A stretch of 64,000 nt of DNA from Epiperipatus broadwayi (taxonomy: Eukaryota > Onychophora > Udeonychophora > Euonychophora > Peripatidae), in the NCBI GenBank assembly GCA_028023455.1, contig JAQFVV010000030.1, positions 452,501 through 516,500 on the forward strand. The letters are read 5' to 3'. How positions within the stretch are numbered: position 1 is the stretch's first letter; every line of letters begins with the position of its first letter. A program made the translations under genes and the position numbers. The notes below the pieces were generated by a model. The model made no database searches and had not been told where the DNA came from. It worked only from the letters and a program-made list of their open reading frames with translations. Positions 22,212-36,222 of this stretch are shown here, one piece after another.

Positions 22212-23850
22212 ATATATCAAAAGAAAAGTAGATTCAAAAGATTTTATAATTTAAAATAATCTTTCTTAATATTTTAAGTAAAACATATTATAATTGACTT
22301 TAATAATTACAATGCATTTTTTTTGTTACATTAAAAATGTAGATTTTTATCAAAATCAGAAATAATTCAAATAAAATATATGTATTAAATTGAAACCTTT
22401 TTCAATGAATAATTTACAATATTTATAAGTCATTTCAGACATTATGATATATTAAATTTTGTTTGTGTTCGTTCACCATTTTGTATAACTTTTTGCTTAA
22501 TGTATATCGAGTCAATAAAAGGATATGTGCAATATATTTCATGTTCATATTCAAATTTTTATATTTCTCATTTTAGACATGAGATTATTTGATGAATGAA
22601 TCTAAAAAATAAAATATTAATTTGTAGTTAACAAAAATGACTCGTATACAAAAATAACTCAATTAAATTGTCAACGACAAAGATTTCATGTTAGCTTGTG
22701 CTATAAAAATGTTTAATAATGAATGAATAGTGATTATTGCGAAAATTTAATATTTTCATATATATTATTCAAAAGCACAGTGTCAAAAAAAAAAAAAAAT
22801 TCTCTTAAAACATTAAAAATGAACTTAAGATTATAAAAAATCAAAATACTAGTCCATGTTATTTATTGTGGCAGTTTTGATGTCTAACATGTAATATTTT
22901 TGAATTATGAGAACAAAGAAATTAATTTTATCAGGTTTTGCATGTTGGGTTTATTTTGATTTTGGGAAAATTTTTAATATATGTGATATCATGGTTGAAA
23001 GTAGAATTGTATTCATGGTGATACTCTTTAATTCAGGATTGTAGTTAGCTTATCAAAATGTTATCTTTAAGCAATATATCAAAGTATCATTAAAGCTGTA
23101 TACTTAATAAATTTGAGTTTTATTAAATTCAGGATCGATGTTATCTATACATTGCAGTTCACCTGAAATGTTATTGGCTATATAATAACTTTTACTAAAA
23201 TGAAAAACAGATTAATTTTGGAGACTGTAATAACCCATAAAAGACAAGTATGTACTTTACTGCATAAGTATCCTAACTTAGCTATTTTTCCACAACTATT
23301 ATAATTTCCAGAACTACATTGGACATCAATGGAACCATGTCCCAAGCTTCTAAAGAGTTAGGGTGCTAATCTTTGATACAATCATAATAAAAATACAGTG
23401 CATAAAAATACAATGAGGAAATTCTTCTGGCATATGATTTTTTTCATTTTTAAACTCATTTTCCAAGAGTTGGTGGAAATTTTCAATTGTATATTTTTAA
23501 TCAATTATCTTGATATGTTTATTATTTGAGCAACATCTATTATATTTTTGTAGAATATCTTGTGTGAAATCAAGTCAGGAATGAAAGATATTGCTGTGTA
23601 TAATTGTATTTGAATGTTTACTAACCTAAAATGTCTATTTTATATTAAGATGCTTAATGATGTTTTCTACTTCATATCACAGTTGTTTTGAGAAATATTC
23701 TAATACTATAAATGATCTTGAAAACAATATAGATGTGGTTTAATTGTTTTTGTCATAACATATCTGTGTAGTTCTTCTATGTAATCAGATAAATGATGGG
23801 ATAGTATTGGTTTATTTTCTGATTGATAACAATGGTTTGAAAGTTTAAAT
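22212..23850. repeat. Dispersed repeat, copy B
   Basis: Collinear with 7940-10185 but without that copy's 590-base insertion. It begins just after the truncated hAT relic, so it may have replaced the hAT 3' end. No open frame survives. Conserved landmarks are listed under copy A. Confidence 0.65.
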
Positions 23851-23929
23851 ATTTTACGTGGTAAAATCTTGTCATTATAGATATTATAAGACTTTACAAT
23901 TAAACTTAAAATTATTATATTTAATATTT

Positions 23930-23932
<3 letters not shown>

Positions 23933-23978
<46 letters not shown>
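23933..23978. repeat. (AT)n microsatellite
   Basis: About 46 bases of alternating AT just past the end of dispersed repeat copy B. Frames that cross it are chance frames. Confidence 0.9.
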
Positions 23979-23981
<3 letters not shown>

Positions 23982-24439
23982 TAGTTGCAAGTAATTACAC
24001 AAAAGTTTTGTATTCCATGTTAGTTTGGATTTGCATAATTAATTTAATTCAAACGTTGTGATTTTAACATCCCATATGCTTTTAATAACCACAACACTAA
24101 AAAAATCACACAATTCACTGGGAAGAATGCAAGAATTGTAGTAATAACTTGTAAATTATAATCTAGTGTTGATAAGTTTTCCAAAAGTAAACTTTCTAGT
24201 TAAAAGGGTTGTTTGATGCCTGTGAATTTATTATTTATTTTATTGAAACTGAAAAAAAAAAATGGAAGGACTTTTATTTATCTTATGAATCATCATCATC
24301 ATTATCTTTTGGTTAATATTATTATAGTGAATATTTTTTACAATTTTATTCACTATTAAACTTTCACCATACAAATATTTGTTTGAATCAAAACTTGATA
24401 TTTGTGTAACTTTGGTTTCTGCTTCAAACTCGGTTACTG

Positions 24440-25600
24440 TATAATGTTTATCATTACAAGTCTTATCTGTTCAATTCTATACAAAATATTTATCAAGATA
24501 ATTACAGCTATAAACAGCATATTTTTGATTCAAACCAAAAGAACAAGAAAGATTTAAGTGGTTTTAACTCTGTGGATCACATCCAAGTATTGAGAGATCT
24601 TATAAAATAGATCAATGAATATGAGTTGCCATTAATCTTTGGATTTGTAGATTATGAAAATGCATTTGATTCTGTGAACATTTACAGTGATTAAAGCATT
24701 GAATTAGCAACATATAGACTCAGGTTTTTATTATATTCTGAAAAAAAAGTATTTATTAAAAGACAACAGCAGTGATTAGATTACAGGATAAGATTAAAAA
24801 CTAACATTGAGAAGTGTGCCCACAGGATGATTCCCTATTTTGAAAACATTTTACAAAAGCTTTTTACAAAGTTTTTTGTGGATTAAAATAGGAAACTGGT
24901 AAAGTTATTGAAGTCATATAAACATCTACAGACCATGTAATTGTTTGTACAAATGTGGCAACAAAAAATGCAGCAAGTATCAGATGAAATAAGAAAGTAA
25001 AATTAAAGATAATTGCTTAAGAAAAATAAAATAAAGTTTAATACATTTTATCCTGGAAAAGATTGATAATTATGAATCAGAAGAAATTAACATTTGTTAA
25101 ATATGGAAACATAATAGATGAAATTAATCATCTATTAATCTTGAATGAAGTGATTTTGTTAGAAATAAGTTAAATGTTAAAGGAAAGATACCTATGTGTT
25201 TGAAAAGTAAGATTATTAATAGATGTATTTTATGAGTTTTTATATATGGATATGAGACTTAGACACTTAATAGAAGAGTAAAACAGAAACTTCAGACCAC
25301 CCAAAAACATATGGATAGGAGTACATTAGGAATACTAAGAGATCAAAAACACATCTGTGAGAGAACAAACAATTATCACTGATATTACTGAAAGAATTAA
25401 AAAACTGAAATAGAACTTGGCTGGACAAAAAGATAATAATAGATGGACAATTATAAACTGGATCCAAAAAATTGTACAGACTTAAAAAGAGACAACACAT
25501 AAATGTTTAGATGAAATGAACATATTTTCTGGTGGTTAAGGCTAAAGGCCAGAGAATTTAGATCAATTAGAGGAGATATTCAACCAGCAGTAAATAGACA
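24440..25600 (+). pseudogene. RTE-type LINE reverse transcriptase relic
   Basis: From 24542 a frame with one stop reads KNKKDLSGFNSVDHIQVLRDLI, then NEYELPLIFGFVDYENAFDSV. This matches the RTE-clade block that includes the DHI..L..LI region and motif A (A/G-FVDYE-x-AFDSV). Upstream (about 24455-24540), broken frames still suggest the ITLL...YKIF...I segment. Downstream frames are heavily broken, but 25280-25480 retains the RTE C-terminal pattern: TTQKHMDRSTLGILRDQKH, then a D-x-TERIKKL-like block and a W-x-D-K...DGQ region corresponding to the usual tract leading to WAGH...RW. Motifs B and C cannot be read. No intact endonuclease was found upstream. It is inactive and older than the LINE at 11.8 kb. 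Confidence 0.75.
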
Positions 25601-26206
25601 GTTGCTAAAAATTGTTATAATGATAATGCTACATTAATAATACATTAATACTATGATACTGTATTTATGTATTGTAGATCTTTCATTGAACTATATATAA
25701 AAGTCAACTTTTTAATTTATTTGCAGATTTCCTCATTAGATGGCAGTACGCTACAGATCCCGACAAACATAAATTAAATTTGATTTTAAAGATTTCTTAC
25801 ATGGCTGTTGGGAATCATAAATATTAAAAAGAATGGATTAAAATAAATAAAACCGTTTAAAAACTGATATCATTAAGTTCTAAATGTAATCATTTTTTTT
25901 AAAATACAGAAATAATAAGTAAGATAGAAAATACATATATAGGGTGAAAAGAATCGATGTGGGAAATAAAATCTTTAACCTTGGCTTTGTTACTCAAAAA
26001 TAAAATAGTCATTAGCACATAAAGATGTTTAAAATCAAATAAAAAAAAAAAATTTACAGAAACATTTGATATTGCCATTTTTTTCTTTCTAAATTTAATC
26101 CTATTGCCTCCCATGAATTAAAATTCATAACGCTGACGTGTCTTGGAAATAGTTTCAAATTCTGATCAAATCGAGAGTTTGAAAACCGTTGCCCCTTTAT
26201 CGCAAA
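25601..26206. other. No gene recognised
   Basis: AT-rich sequence between the RTE relic and the tRNA-like sequence. The 71-codon minus-strand frame at 26114-25899 is low-complexity and unsupported. Confidence 0.4.
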
Positions 26207-26277
26207 GCGTTGCTGGCCTAGCGGTTAGCATAGCTGCCTTCCAAGCAGCTGTCCCGGGTTCGCTTCTCGGTCAACAC
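26207..26277 (+). tRNA. tRNA-Gly(UCC)-like sequence, probably pseudogene or SINE head
   Basis: The 71 bases follow a tRNA-Gly cloverleaf: 5' acceptor GCGTTGC, A-box TGGCCTAGCGG, anticodon arm GCTGC-CTTCCAA-GCAGC with anticodon TCC, T arm CCGGG-TTCGCTT-CTCGG, and 3' acceptor TCAACAC. Two acceptor pairs are mismatched (2:71 and 7:66), and the T-loop base at canonical position 58, almost always A, is C. The B-box GGTTCGCTTCT deviates at two places. These defects suggest a pseudogene or the head of a tRNA-derived SINE over a working gene. AT-rich sequence with a short ATATATATA run follows. Confidence 0.55.
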
Positions 26278-27171
26278 TTCGACATATATATAACTATTTT
26301 TATCAGGAGAATAAATGGTATATGTTAATATAGGTTGCTCAGATGAATTTCAATGCACTGATAGTAACGTGATACCGCTTTCAACATTGGGGAACAAGAT
26401 ATTTCTATGGGCTATATCGTTGGTATTCCTTTGCTTTTAATTTAAAACATTGATGCAAAATTCTATTAAAGCTCATAATGTAATAGAGTGTGATAAGAGA
26501 GCAGCAAATGAAAAAAAAAAATACCATAAATACATAAAAGAGCACTTAATGTAGATGCATATAAAAGAACTTAACATATATATATAAAGCAAAATTAAGC
26601 AAATGTATATGAGAAAAAACTTAGTATAGATAAATATAGGGTGAGAAGCTAACAAAGTAATAGATTTTAATAAGTCATGAAAATGTACTTTTTTTTATAA
26701 ATGTTAATCGTAATAAAATTATTTCATGTAATCAGTTGCCCAGATGTTCAATTGCCATTTGATTACCAATATGACGCCAGGGTACAGCATTTCTACATAA
26801 GTAACACAATTGTTCTGGAAAGTAAGAAACGCTTGAACCCAAAAGTACAAATTGAAAAAAATAACTGCATAATTATCTCCCTTTATTCAAATAAAAATCA
26901 ATCCAAAATCTTTTAGCTTTTAGATTTGTAATTTTTATGACTTGACTTTATTTTTCATTCTATATTTTATTATAATTGTGCTAATTAAAAAAACAAATAA
27001 ACTGTTGTTTATATATTTCTCAGTTTTTGTTTTTATTAGTGTGTCTTTCCATCTTATCTCAATCTTATTGCAACCATCCATCAGCCCAGAAGTTAGACCA
27101 AACTTTGTCACTATGAAATCATTTTAAAACATTTGCTTCACATTTTCAAGTAACAAGGCATAACACATTAC
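26278..27171. other. No gene recognised
   Basis: AT-rich DNA. Frames at 26701-26916 and 26942-27127 show no motif and are likely chance. No repeat boundary was seen. Confidence 0.4.
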
Positions 27172-27427
27172 AATTGAACTTTATGTAATATATGCGGGAT
27201 TCGAACTCAGACTTTCACACGACCCACTACTCTCAGTGCCATCTCATATTTCTGATCACACACATGTTGAAAAGATAAATAATCACCAATATTCGTATTT
27301 CATGCTAAACCAGCTTTATATTAAGATAGTCAATCACGTGTGTGTGATCAGGTGGGTCAGCAATATGAGAGTAGTGGGTCGTGTAAATGCAGGTTTAAGC
27401 CTGTACAATGTATTAATTGAACTTTAT
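27172..27427. mobile_element. Inverted pair of SINE-like sequences between 13-bp direct repeats
   Basis: AATTGAACTTTAT occurs at 27172-27184 and again at 27415-27427. Between them the segment at 27216-27265 is an imperfect reverse complement of 27335-27385 (arms of about 50 bases, containing GAGAGTAGTGGGTCGTGT in the right-hand orientation). Outside the left arm, on the minus strand, GAGTTCGAATCCCGC is a good RNA polymerase III B-box. At the same place beyond the right arm, AGGTTTAAGCCTG is a decayed equivalent. This looks like two related tRNA-derived SINE copies in opposite orientation, or one foldback element. Confidence 0.5.
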
Positions 27428-27429
27428 AT

Positions 27430-28629
27430 AAATATATTTAAATTTAACATATATATTTTAAACTTATTACATGGCACATTACTGAAAGTTTAAATGTTTA
27501 GCAATACCAAAAGTTGTATTTAGTTAATAACTAATTGAATTACAACTAGAGTAATATAGAACATTTATAACACATAATTTAAAGTAATATAAATTTACAA
27601 CAGTTAAAAGTGTTTGCTATTCATTACACCTGTTAGAATTACTAATAAGCCTTTACATTTAGTCATAATGGCTTTCCTCATAACATTCTTGATACTTGCT
27701 ACAAACAGATTCCCACTCTGAATTTAATTGAGTCTAACTGCTATGTATCCAACTCTTCTATCCTACTGTGAACAACCAGATTTATTGACCAATTTATTTG
27801 ATTTATCTGGTTATTATATTGATTGTTTACATTATTATTATTTCCTTGACAGTATAATTATATTCTCAATCTGATACAGAGAGATTTATAGTTTTGATAA
27901 GTGTAGTATTGAAGATAATTTAATAAAAGTCCACAGTACTCCAATCTTTTGGTCAAAGTTTCATGCTATCTGAAAAAATTTTGTAAGAGGCATAGTTCCA
28001 CAATGTCATGCTTAAGAGAAATCCATGCTTGTGATATAGTAGTCCATTTAGGGTTTAGTCACTCATTTTTAACAGGGTATTTGTATCAATAACTTTTACT
28101 GGAACCCACTGACTAGTCACATTAAACATATGTTATACTGCATAGATATCTATCTACATTTTATTTTTACCTTTAGAATTTCTTATTTGCTACAGTGGTC
28201 AGGCCAGAATCTTCAACTTTTTTTGTCAGATTTTTGTTAATCTTATATATCCAGTATTGATAAGTCTTAGTTATATCACTGTCTATACTAGGATAACAGA
28301 TATAGGATCTAATCAGCTTTAATGTTCTCATAATCTTTTTTAATCACACAAAATAAACTTAACTTACCTTGAAAAATGGGGATACATTCTGTAATTTGCA
28401 TAAAAGCAAAGCAACAAGGAAAAATTACTTTAAAATTCACATTAAAAAAATAAAGTATGACTAATAAATAATTTCAAATATTTGGAAAAAATAATACAAG
28501 ATCAACTTTTTCTACATTTTTTATTAATTATAGTATTTATTTTCACATTTTTTCATACATATTTTAATCATTACTGCTATATGACAATATGTGTTCATTT
28601 GTGATGTGGTTAATGGTCTTTGGTTTCTA
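27430..28629. other. AT-rich DNA, no gene
   Basis: No supported gene and no evident simple repeat. Confidence 0.4.
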
Positions 28630-28895
28630 TATAAAAAATGAGATCGCAATCAAAACAAAAAATATTATACATTATCATTAGAAAGATTATTTTCAGTTTA
28701 TAAAATCTTCATTATTATTTATTTTAAAAGTCTAAAAAAATGTTTATTTATGTTAATATCAAACAAAATACATTTTAAAAGTTTAAAATTTTTGAATATT
28801 TATTGTGATATTTTTATACATACATATAAATCTATTATTATTATTTACTCAATAGTATAAGTAGATTATTTATATAGAAACTAAGATTCTAAATA
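28630..28895 (+). repeat. Dispersed repeat also seen at the right edge of the window
   Basis: This matches 63735-64000 collinearly. Shared phrases include AAAAAATGAGATC, AAAGATTATTTTC, CATTTTAAAAGTTTAAAATTT-like (GCTTTAAAAGTTTAAAATTT in the other copy) and ATATTTATTG followed by TGATATTTT. The other copy runs off the window, so the full unit is longer. No coding capacity. Confidence 0.55.
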
Positions 28896-31814
<2,919 letters not shown>

Positions 31815-31830
31815 ATATTTTCACACACCA

Positions 31831-31865
<35 letters not shown>

Positions 31866-31892
31866 GTGTGTGAAAATATATATACATATACC

Positions 31893-31923
<31 letters not shown>

Positions 31924-31931
31924 GTAGGGTA
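31815..31931. repeat. Twin hairpins with (AT)n loops
   Basis: ATATTTTCACACACCACT (31815-31832) is exactly complementary to 31862-31879 across an AT tract. Then TACCCTACA (31889-31897) is complementary to TGTAGGGTA (31923-31931) across another AT tract. Another CCCTACA follows at about 31943. Both would extrude readily as cruciforms. Confidence 0.9.
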
Positions 31932-32707
31932 CTGAGTCCAGACCCTACATCATAACCCAAAGAACTCGAAAGGATTTAGGGGTTCAAATTCTAGTTTGAT
32001 ATATTTGCTATCTATAGAAGAAAATAAATAAATATGGGCATAAATAATGTGAGGGGTGTGATACTCATCTACTACTCAGTAATTAAAAATATAATATGTT
32101 ATACTACAGTAAAGAACTGAATTTATGGTATATTGATTTAAATAGACAGTACTGTAAGAGATTGTGCTAACATTTTTTGTTAATAGAATAACATGCTTAT
32201 ACTTATTGAAGAATTAAAAATACTAAAGTATATGATTAATGAATTGATCTCAGAGCTATAACCTTTAAGATATCCTGGGGTTTAAATATTAAGTTACATT
32301 AATCAAGTAGATTGCTTGTTAGGCATTAGATTTACTATTATTTGTTGGATGCTTATCTGCAATAATTTCAACACTAATTCGGGGTCCCATTGATAAATAA
32401 AATAGATAGGGCTCATGCTGAGAATGGGAATATAAATATTAAAAATACATACTTTTTACATGATTTAGTGTCTTTGTTTTCCTTATTTACAGTTGGATTG
32501 ATTTTAATCACATAATTTTATTCATTACTTGAGTAATAAATAATGTGAAAGGCAATTAATAATCAAGAGAATGGAATTCAATGCATAATTTCAATTAGTA
32601 ATTATGAAATCAAAAGCTAGAATGCATGTGTGTGTACACATGCATGTAAATATATGAACACAGATTTAAACATTGATATATATATATTATGACGGTCAGA
32701 TGATGTA
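31932..32707. other. AT-rich DNA, no gene
   Basis: No gene. A (TG)-like patch (TGTGTGTACACATGCATG) lies at about 32628 and a short AT run at 32676-32688. Confidence 0.4.
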
Positions 32708-34051
32708 TGTTGGCTTAACCCAGTTCGAATACTAGGCGAAGGTACCTCGGGGCCACTCATACGCGAGATATTAAATCAAGAATACTATGACCCCTGCCCT
32801 CTTCGTATATTCTCGAGACTAACCCACGAACCAACAACACTATCTGAGACACGCATAGATATTTTCTTCCCGAGCCACAAGCTTAGCATCAGCGGGATAC
32901 ATGGACAAAACCACCTGCGGAACTTAAATAGTTAAATTGCAAAAATACTTAGAAATGTGTTCTGCGTGCCTGGATCATTTGAAAGTAAAACAAAGCATTA
33001 AAAGATAACTAGCAAACGCAAGATTTTTAGTGAAATAAATATCTTTAATAAATGACATTTGAAATATTATTAATAATTTAATGGCCTTCGCTATTCCCCG
33101 AAATTTCTGAATAACTAATAAGACAATGAAAACCCGATTAATATACTTGCGGTCTAAATCTTTCCTTCCCAGTTTTATTAAACATTGTCAAGTCGAATCT
33201 GCTCGATAATGTGTAATAATAAAAATTTTCCGCAAAGCAGTTTCTAATTGCTTTGCACTAAAACAGAGTTTAAAACCATTTAAGATGTATATCGCTAAAT
33301 CTGACACACGTAAGAAGCTAATGGCGAACAAAAGAAGCGTTATCGAGGAGATCAAATTGGCAAACAACAAAACAGAAAAAAGTAAAACTTACTCGTACTA
33401 AATTTTACAAGTATGAATAAAACTGGAAAGGGATTTTTATATGAACAGTTAACTAATAAACTTAACAGCAATGAAATTAAAATATTTACACATGGGAGTA
33501 ATGAAGAATAGCGAAGAAAAGGGGTTAAATATCTAAGTAGATGATCACATATACATATATCTAACTAGTCTAATAAAAAATAGTTACATTATAAAAATCA
33601 TTAAGCAAACATTTCATAAATATTCAAGAAAGCAATTATAAAAAGTATGGACAAAAAGGGTAGCATAATGAATAGTTCATGAGGAGAGATATGATTACCG
33701 TCCTTATTCCTTGGTCATGTTCCATCGACGGGCGTAGCTTGATCCGTCTGATGAGATGTGTTCGACTGGACAAGGAAAGTGGAAATCGGTAGCATGGTTT
33801 CACAAAAAGTCCTCCAGACACGGCACAGAGTTCAGATGACGATTGAGTAAATACTACGGCATTTTTCTGGTATTGAGGAACCCCGGCGATAGGCAAAGCT
33901 ATTTATTTGCCTAGCCGAGCATATTAGAATCCATCATACTTATACGATTTTTAGCTTGAGCAGGTTCAAACTTCTTCATGATTTGTAGATGATAATTGTA
34001 GACTTTTTGGAATAAAATCACAAACAAAATCTGACAGAGTTCTCCTAAGAG

Positions 34052-34166
34052 AAATCTGAATGCACCTTGCAATAGCAGATCTGACTGAAACATGCAATAG
34101 CAAAATCTGAATGCCTTGCAATCGCAAAATCTAATATCACTCTTCCAATAGCAAAATCTGAATGAA
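34052..34166 (-). repeat. Short minisatellite around TTGCAATAGCAAAATCTGAA
   Basis: About four to five degenerate copies of a roughly 25-30-base unit containing GCAATAGCAAAATCTGAATG. It sits immediately downstream of the minus-strand TATA box inside the candidate LTR, where it would be transcribed or act as a promoter-proximal repeat. Confidence 0.7.
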
Positions 34167-34182
34167 TCTCCTCTTTTGTTCT

Positions 34183-34194
34183 CTCCCTTTTATA
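34183..34194 (-). promoter_or_regulatory. TATA box of candidate LTR
   Basis: The minus strand reads TATAAAAGGGAG, a strong TATA match. TTCATTCAG lies roughly 25-30 bases downstream and could serve as the initiator. Meaningful only if the surrounding segment is an LTR. Confidence 0.4.
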
Positions 34195-34484
34195 ACTTTT
34201 TTTCTTAGCTACCTTCTATTGTTTGTATGATCTGAGATCTTTATAAGCCTCTCCATGCTCCTTTGTTTCAAAGCAACATTTTCTAAAAATAACTTTTACT
34301 TTTTTACTCTAAATTTCTTTCTTTAAAGTTTGAATTCTATTAACTAAAAAGAAAGAAAGAGAAGGCCATCTTTAATTTGACTTGAATGGGCTTAACTAAT
34401 TAAAATATAAATTCTTTTAGAAATGTTGGTGGGCTTATCTCAAAATCAAATCATACTAAAAATTTTAACAAAATTTTAACAACA

Positions 34485-35920
34485 ATATATTATTATTTTT
34501 TTATAGTAGAATAAGCATTTTATTTCAGCAGAATCTTGCATTAACTCATATATATACGCTAGATGTATATATATGTTTGACTAATAGGTTAAGCAATTTT
34601 TATTAATAGAATGAAATTTATTTAAAACAAAATATTTAAATGTAATACACATTTGATAAGCATAATTATTTTTAACTCTAATGCAAAACCCTGCTGATAT
34701 TGAACTATAAACTTAATTCAGGTCTACAATACTAATTAAGTTTATAGGAAGATGTGAAGCATGGATCGGGCTTTAGATCCATTGCTTCATTATCAAGATG
34801 TTTTAATAATTTTATATTTTCTTTATAAAAAAAGTTGTTTGTTTGTTTTTTTTTGTTCAATTTTTTAAGTAAAAAGAGAGAGAAAAAGATAAATTCAACT
34901 TTAAAGATAAAGATAAATCCCATGTTGAAAAAGAGGGAGAGAGAGAGAGAAACCTGTTAGTAAGCACTTAAAGATAAAAAGGAACCACTAATTATTTTAG
35001 ACCAAAAAGAATAAGTTTTAAAAAAAAGAAAAATAAAGAAATCAACTATCAGATAATTATATTTCACCTTTTACAGATAAAGATGTTTTACAAACACCAA
35101 GTGCTATTCATTGCTGTAGATATTTGGGCCATGATGTCACCAAAGTTAGTATACAGCATAATCAGGAAAGAAAGGGGAATGTAATCATTGATTTTTAGAG
35201 AAAAAACTTAGAATGAACTTGTCAGAAAGTTTTCAATTTTTTTTCTCTTCGAGTAGATCTTTTAAACAAAATGCAGTGTTAAACATTAATATACTTTGTT
35301 GGGAGGTCATGGGCCATCCAGGAATTCTCATACATCTGAAAATTTAAATGGAATGTGGAAACCAAGAAGTATCCATGGCTGATCATAAGAAACCAAAAAG
35401 ATTCCAACCTCACCCTTGTCTCATGTCTCAAATCTTTGCATTCAAATAAACATCTACAAACTGCAATACAGAGAGGGGATGCACAAATTCTATGAATAAG
35501 TACCTATTTGTCTATTAGTATGCCTACAAAAAGGCAAAAAAAAAAAAAGTAAAAAAAAAAAGGAAAGAAAAAGAAAGAAAAAGAAAAAAGGAGAGAGGGA
35601 GGTAAGAAAACCAATTGCAATACCAAAGCAAATTGTCCATAAAGAAATGTGTACTATAAACTGACCATTCTTGTTCATGATTCTTGTCAGCATCATCATT
35701 GTTGTAAAAATTATGAGCCTGAGCATAAAATAAATTTTTCCAGATAAACCACTGTGATCTATATCTACATGAGTCAGACAATAGTGCATGGCTAAATTCA
35801 AATTATTATAAACCCTACTTAAAATAAAAAAAAAATTGAGTCTGTTTCTACATCGAAAAAAGAAGTACCTGGTAATATCATTTTTTTCTCAATAATTCTT
35901 AATTTTTAATGGCCATCCTC
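34485..35920. other. AT-rich DNA, no gene
   Basis: No supported gene. It includes short (GA)n runs near 34925-34950 and a purine-rich A/G tract at about 35530-35600. Confidence 0.4.
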
Positions 35921-36222
35921 TTTTCTCTCTCTCTCTGTCTCTCTCTCTCTCCCTCTCCCTCTCTCTCTCCCCCTCTCCCTCTCTTCCTCTCCCTCTCTCT
36001 CTCCCTCTCCCTCTCTCTCCCTCTCCCTATCTCCCTCTCCCCCTCTCCCTCTCCCCCTCTCCCTCTCTCTCTCCCTCTCCCTCCCTCTCTCTCCCCTCTC
36101 CCTATCTCCCTCTCCCCCTCTCCCTCTCCCTCTCCCCCTCTCCCTCTCTCTCTCCTCTCCCTCTCCCCCTCTCCCTCTCTCTCTCCCTCTCCCTCCCTCT
36201 CTCCCTCTCCCTCTCCCCCCCC
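35921..36222 (+). repeat. 300-bp pyrimidine (CT / CCCTCT)n tract
   Basis: An almost pure C/T strand of about 300 bases built from CTCTCT and CCCTCT units, ending in a run of eight C. Long polypurine/polypyrimidine mirror-type tracts can form H-DNA. The Ser/Leu/Pro and Arg/Glu/Gly frames across it are artefacts. Confidence 0.95.

Larger units (their letters stand above)
32708..34484 (-). mobile_element. Candidate solo LTR (minus strand)
   Basis: On the minus strand the segment starts TGTTGTTAAAA (34484) and ends AAGCCAACA (32708), giving 5-base inverted ends TGTTG/CAACA of the TG...CA type. The flanking bases are TATAT and TACAT, a target duplication with one mismatch. It has less A+T than its surroundings, a strong TATA box (34194-34183), a short tandem repeat downstream, and no protein domain. 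At about 1.8 kb it is long for an LTR. It could instead be part of another element, and no primer-binding site was identified. Confidence 0.35.

Noticed and set aside
26143-26328. 61-codon plus-strand frame with Ala/Val-rich segment
   Set aside because: It is the translation of the tRNA-Gly-like sequence and its flanks.
27236-27493. 85-codon plus-strand frame
   Set aside because: It crosses the SINE-like inverted pair and has no domain.
33740-33785. Hammerhead-like CTGATGAG at about 33748
   Set aside because: CTGATGAGATGTG is followed by GAAAG at a plausible distance, but the bases between do not form a stem II.
33636-33896. 86-codon minus-strand frame as a host exon
   Set aside because: Its composition is less AT-biased, but it lies inside the candidate LTR, has no recognisable motif, and has no clear splice partner.
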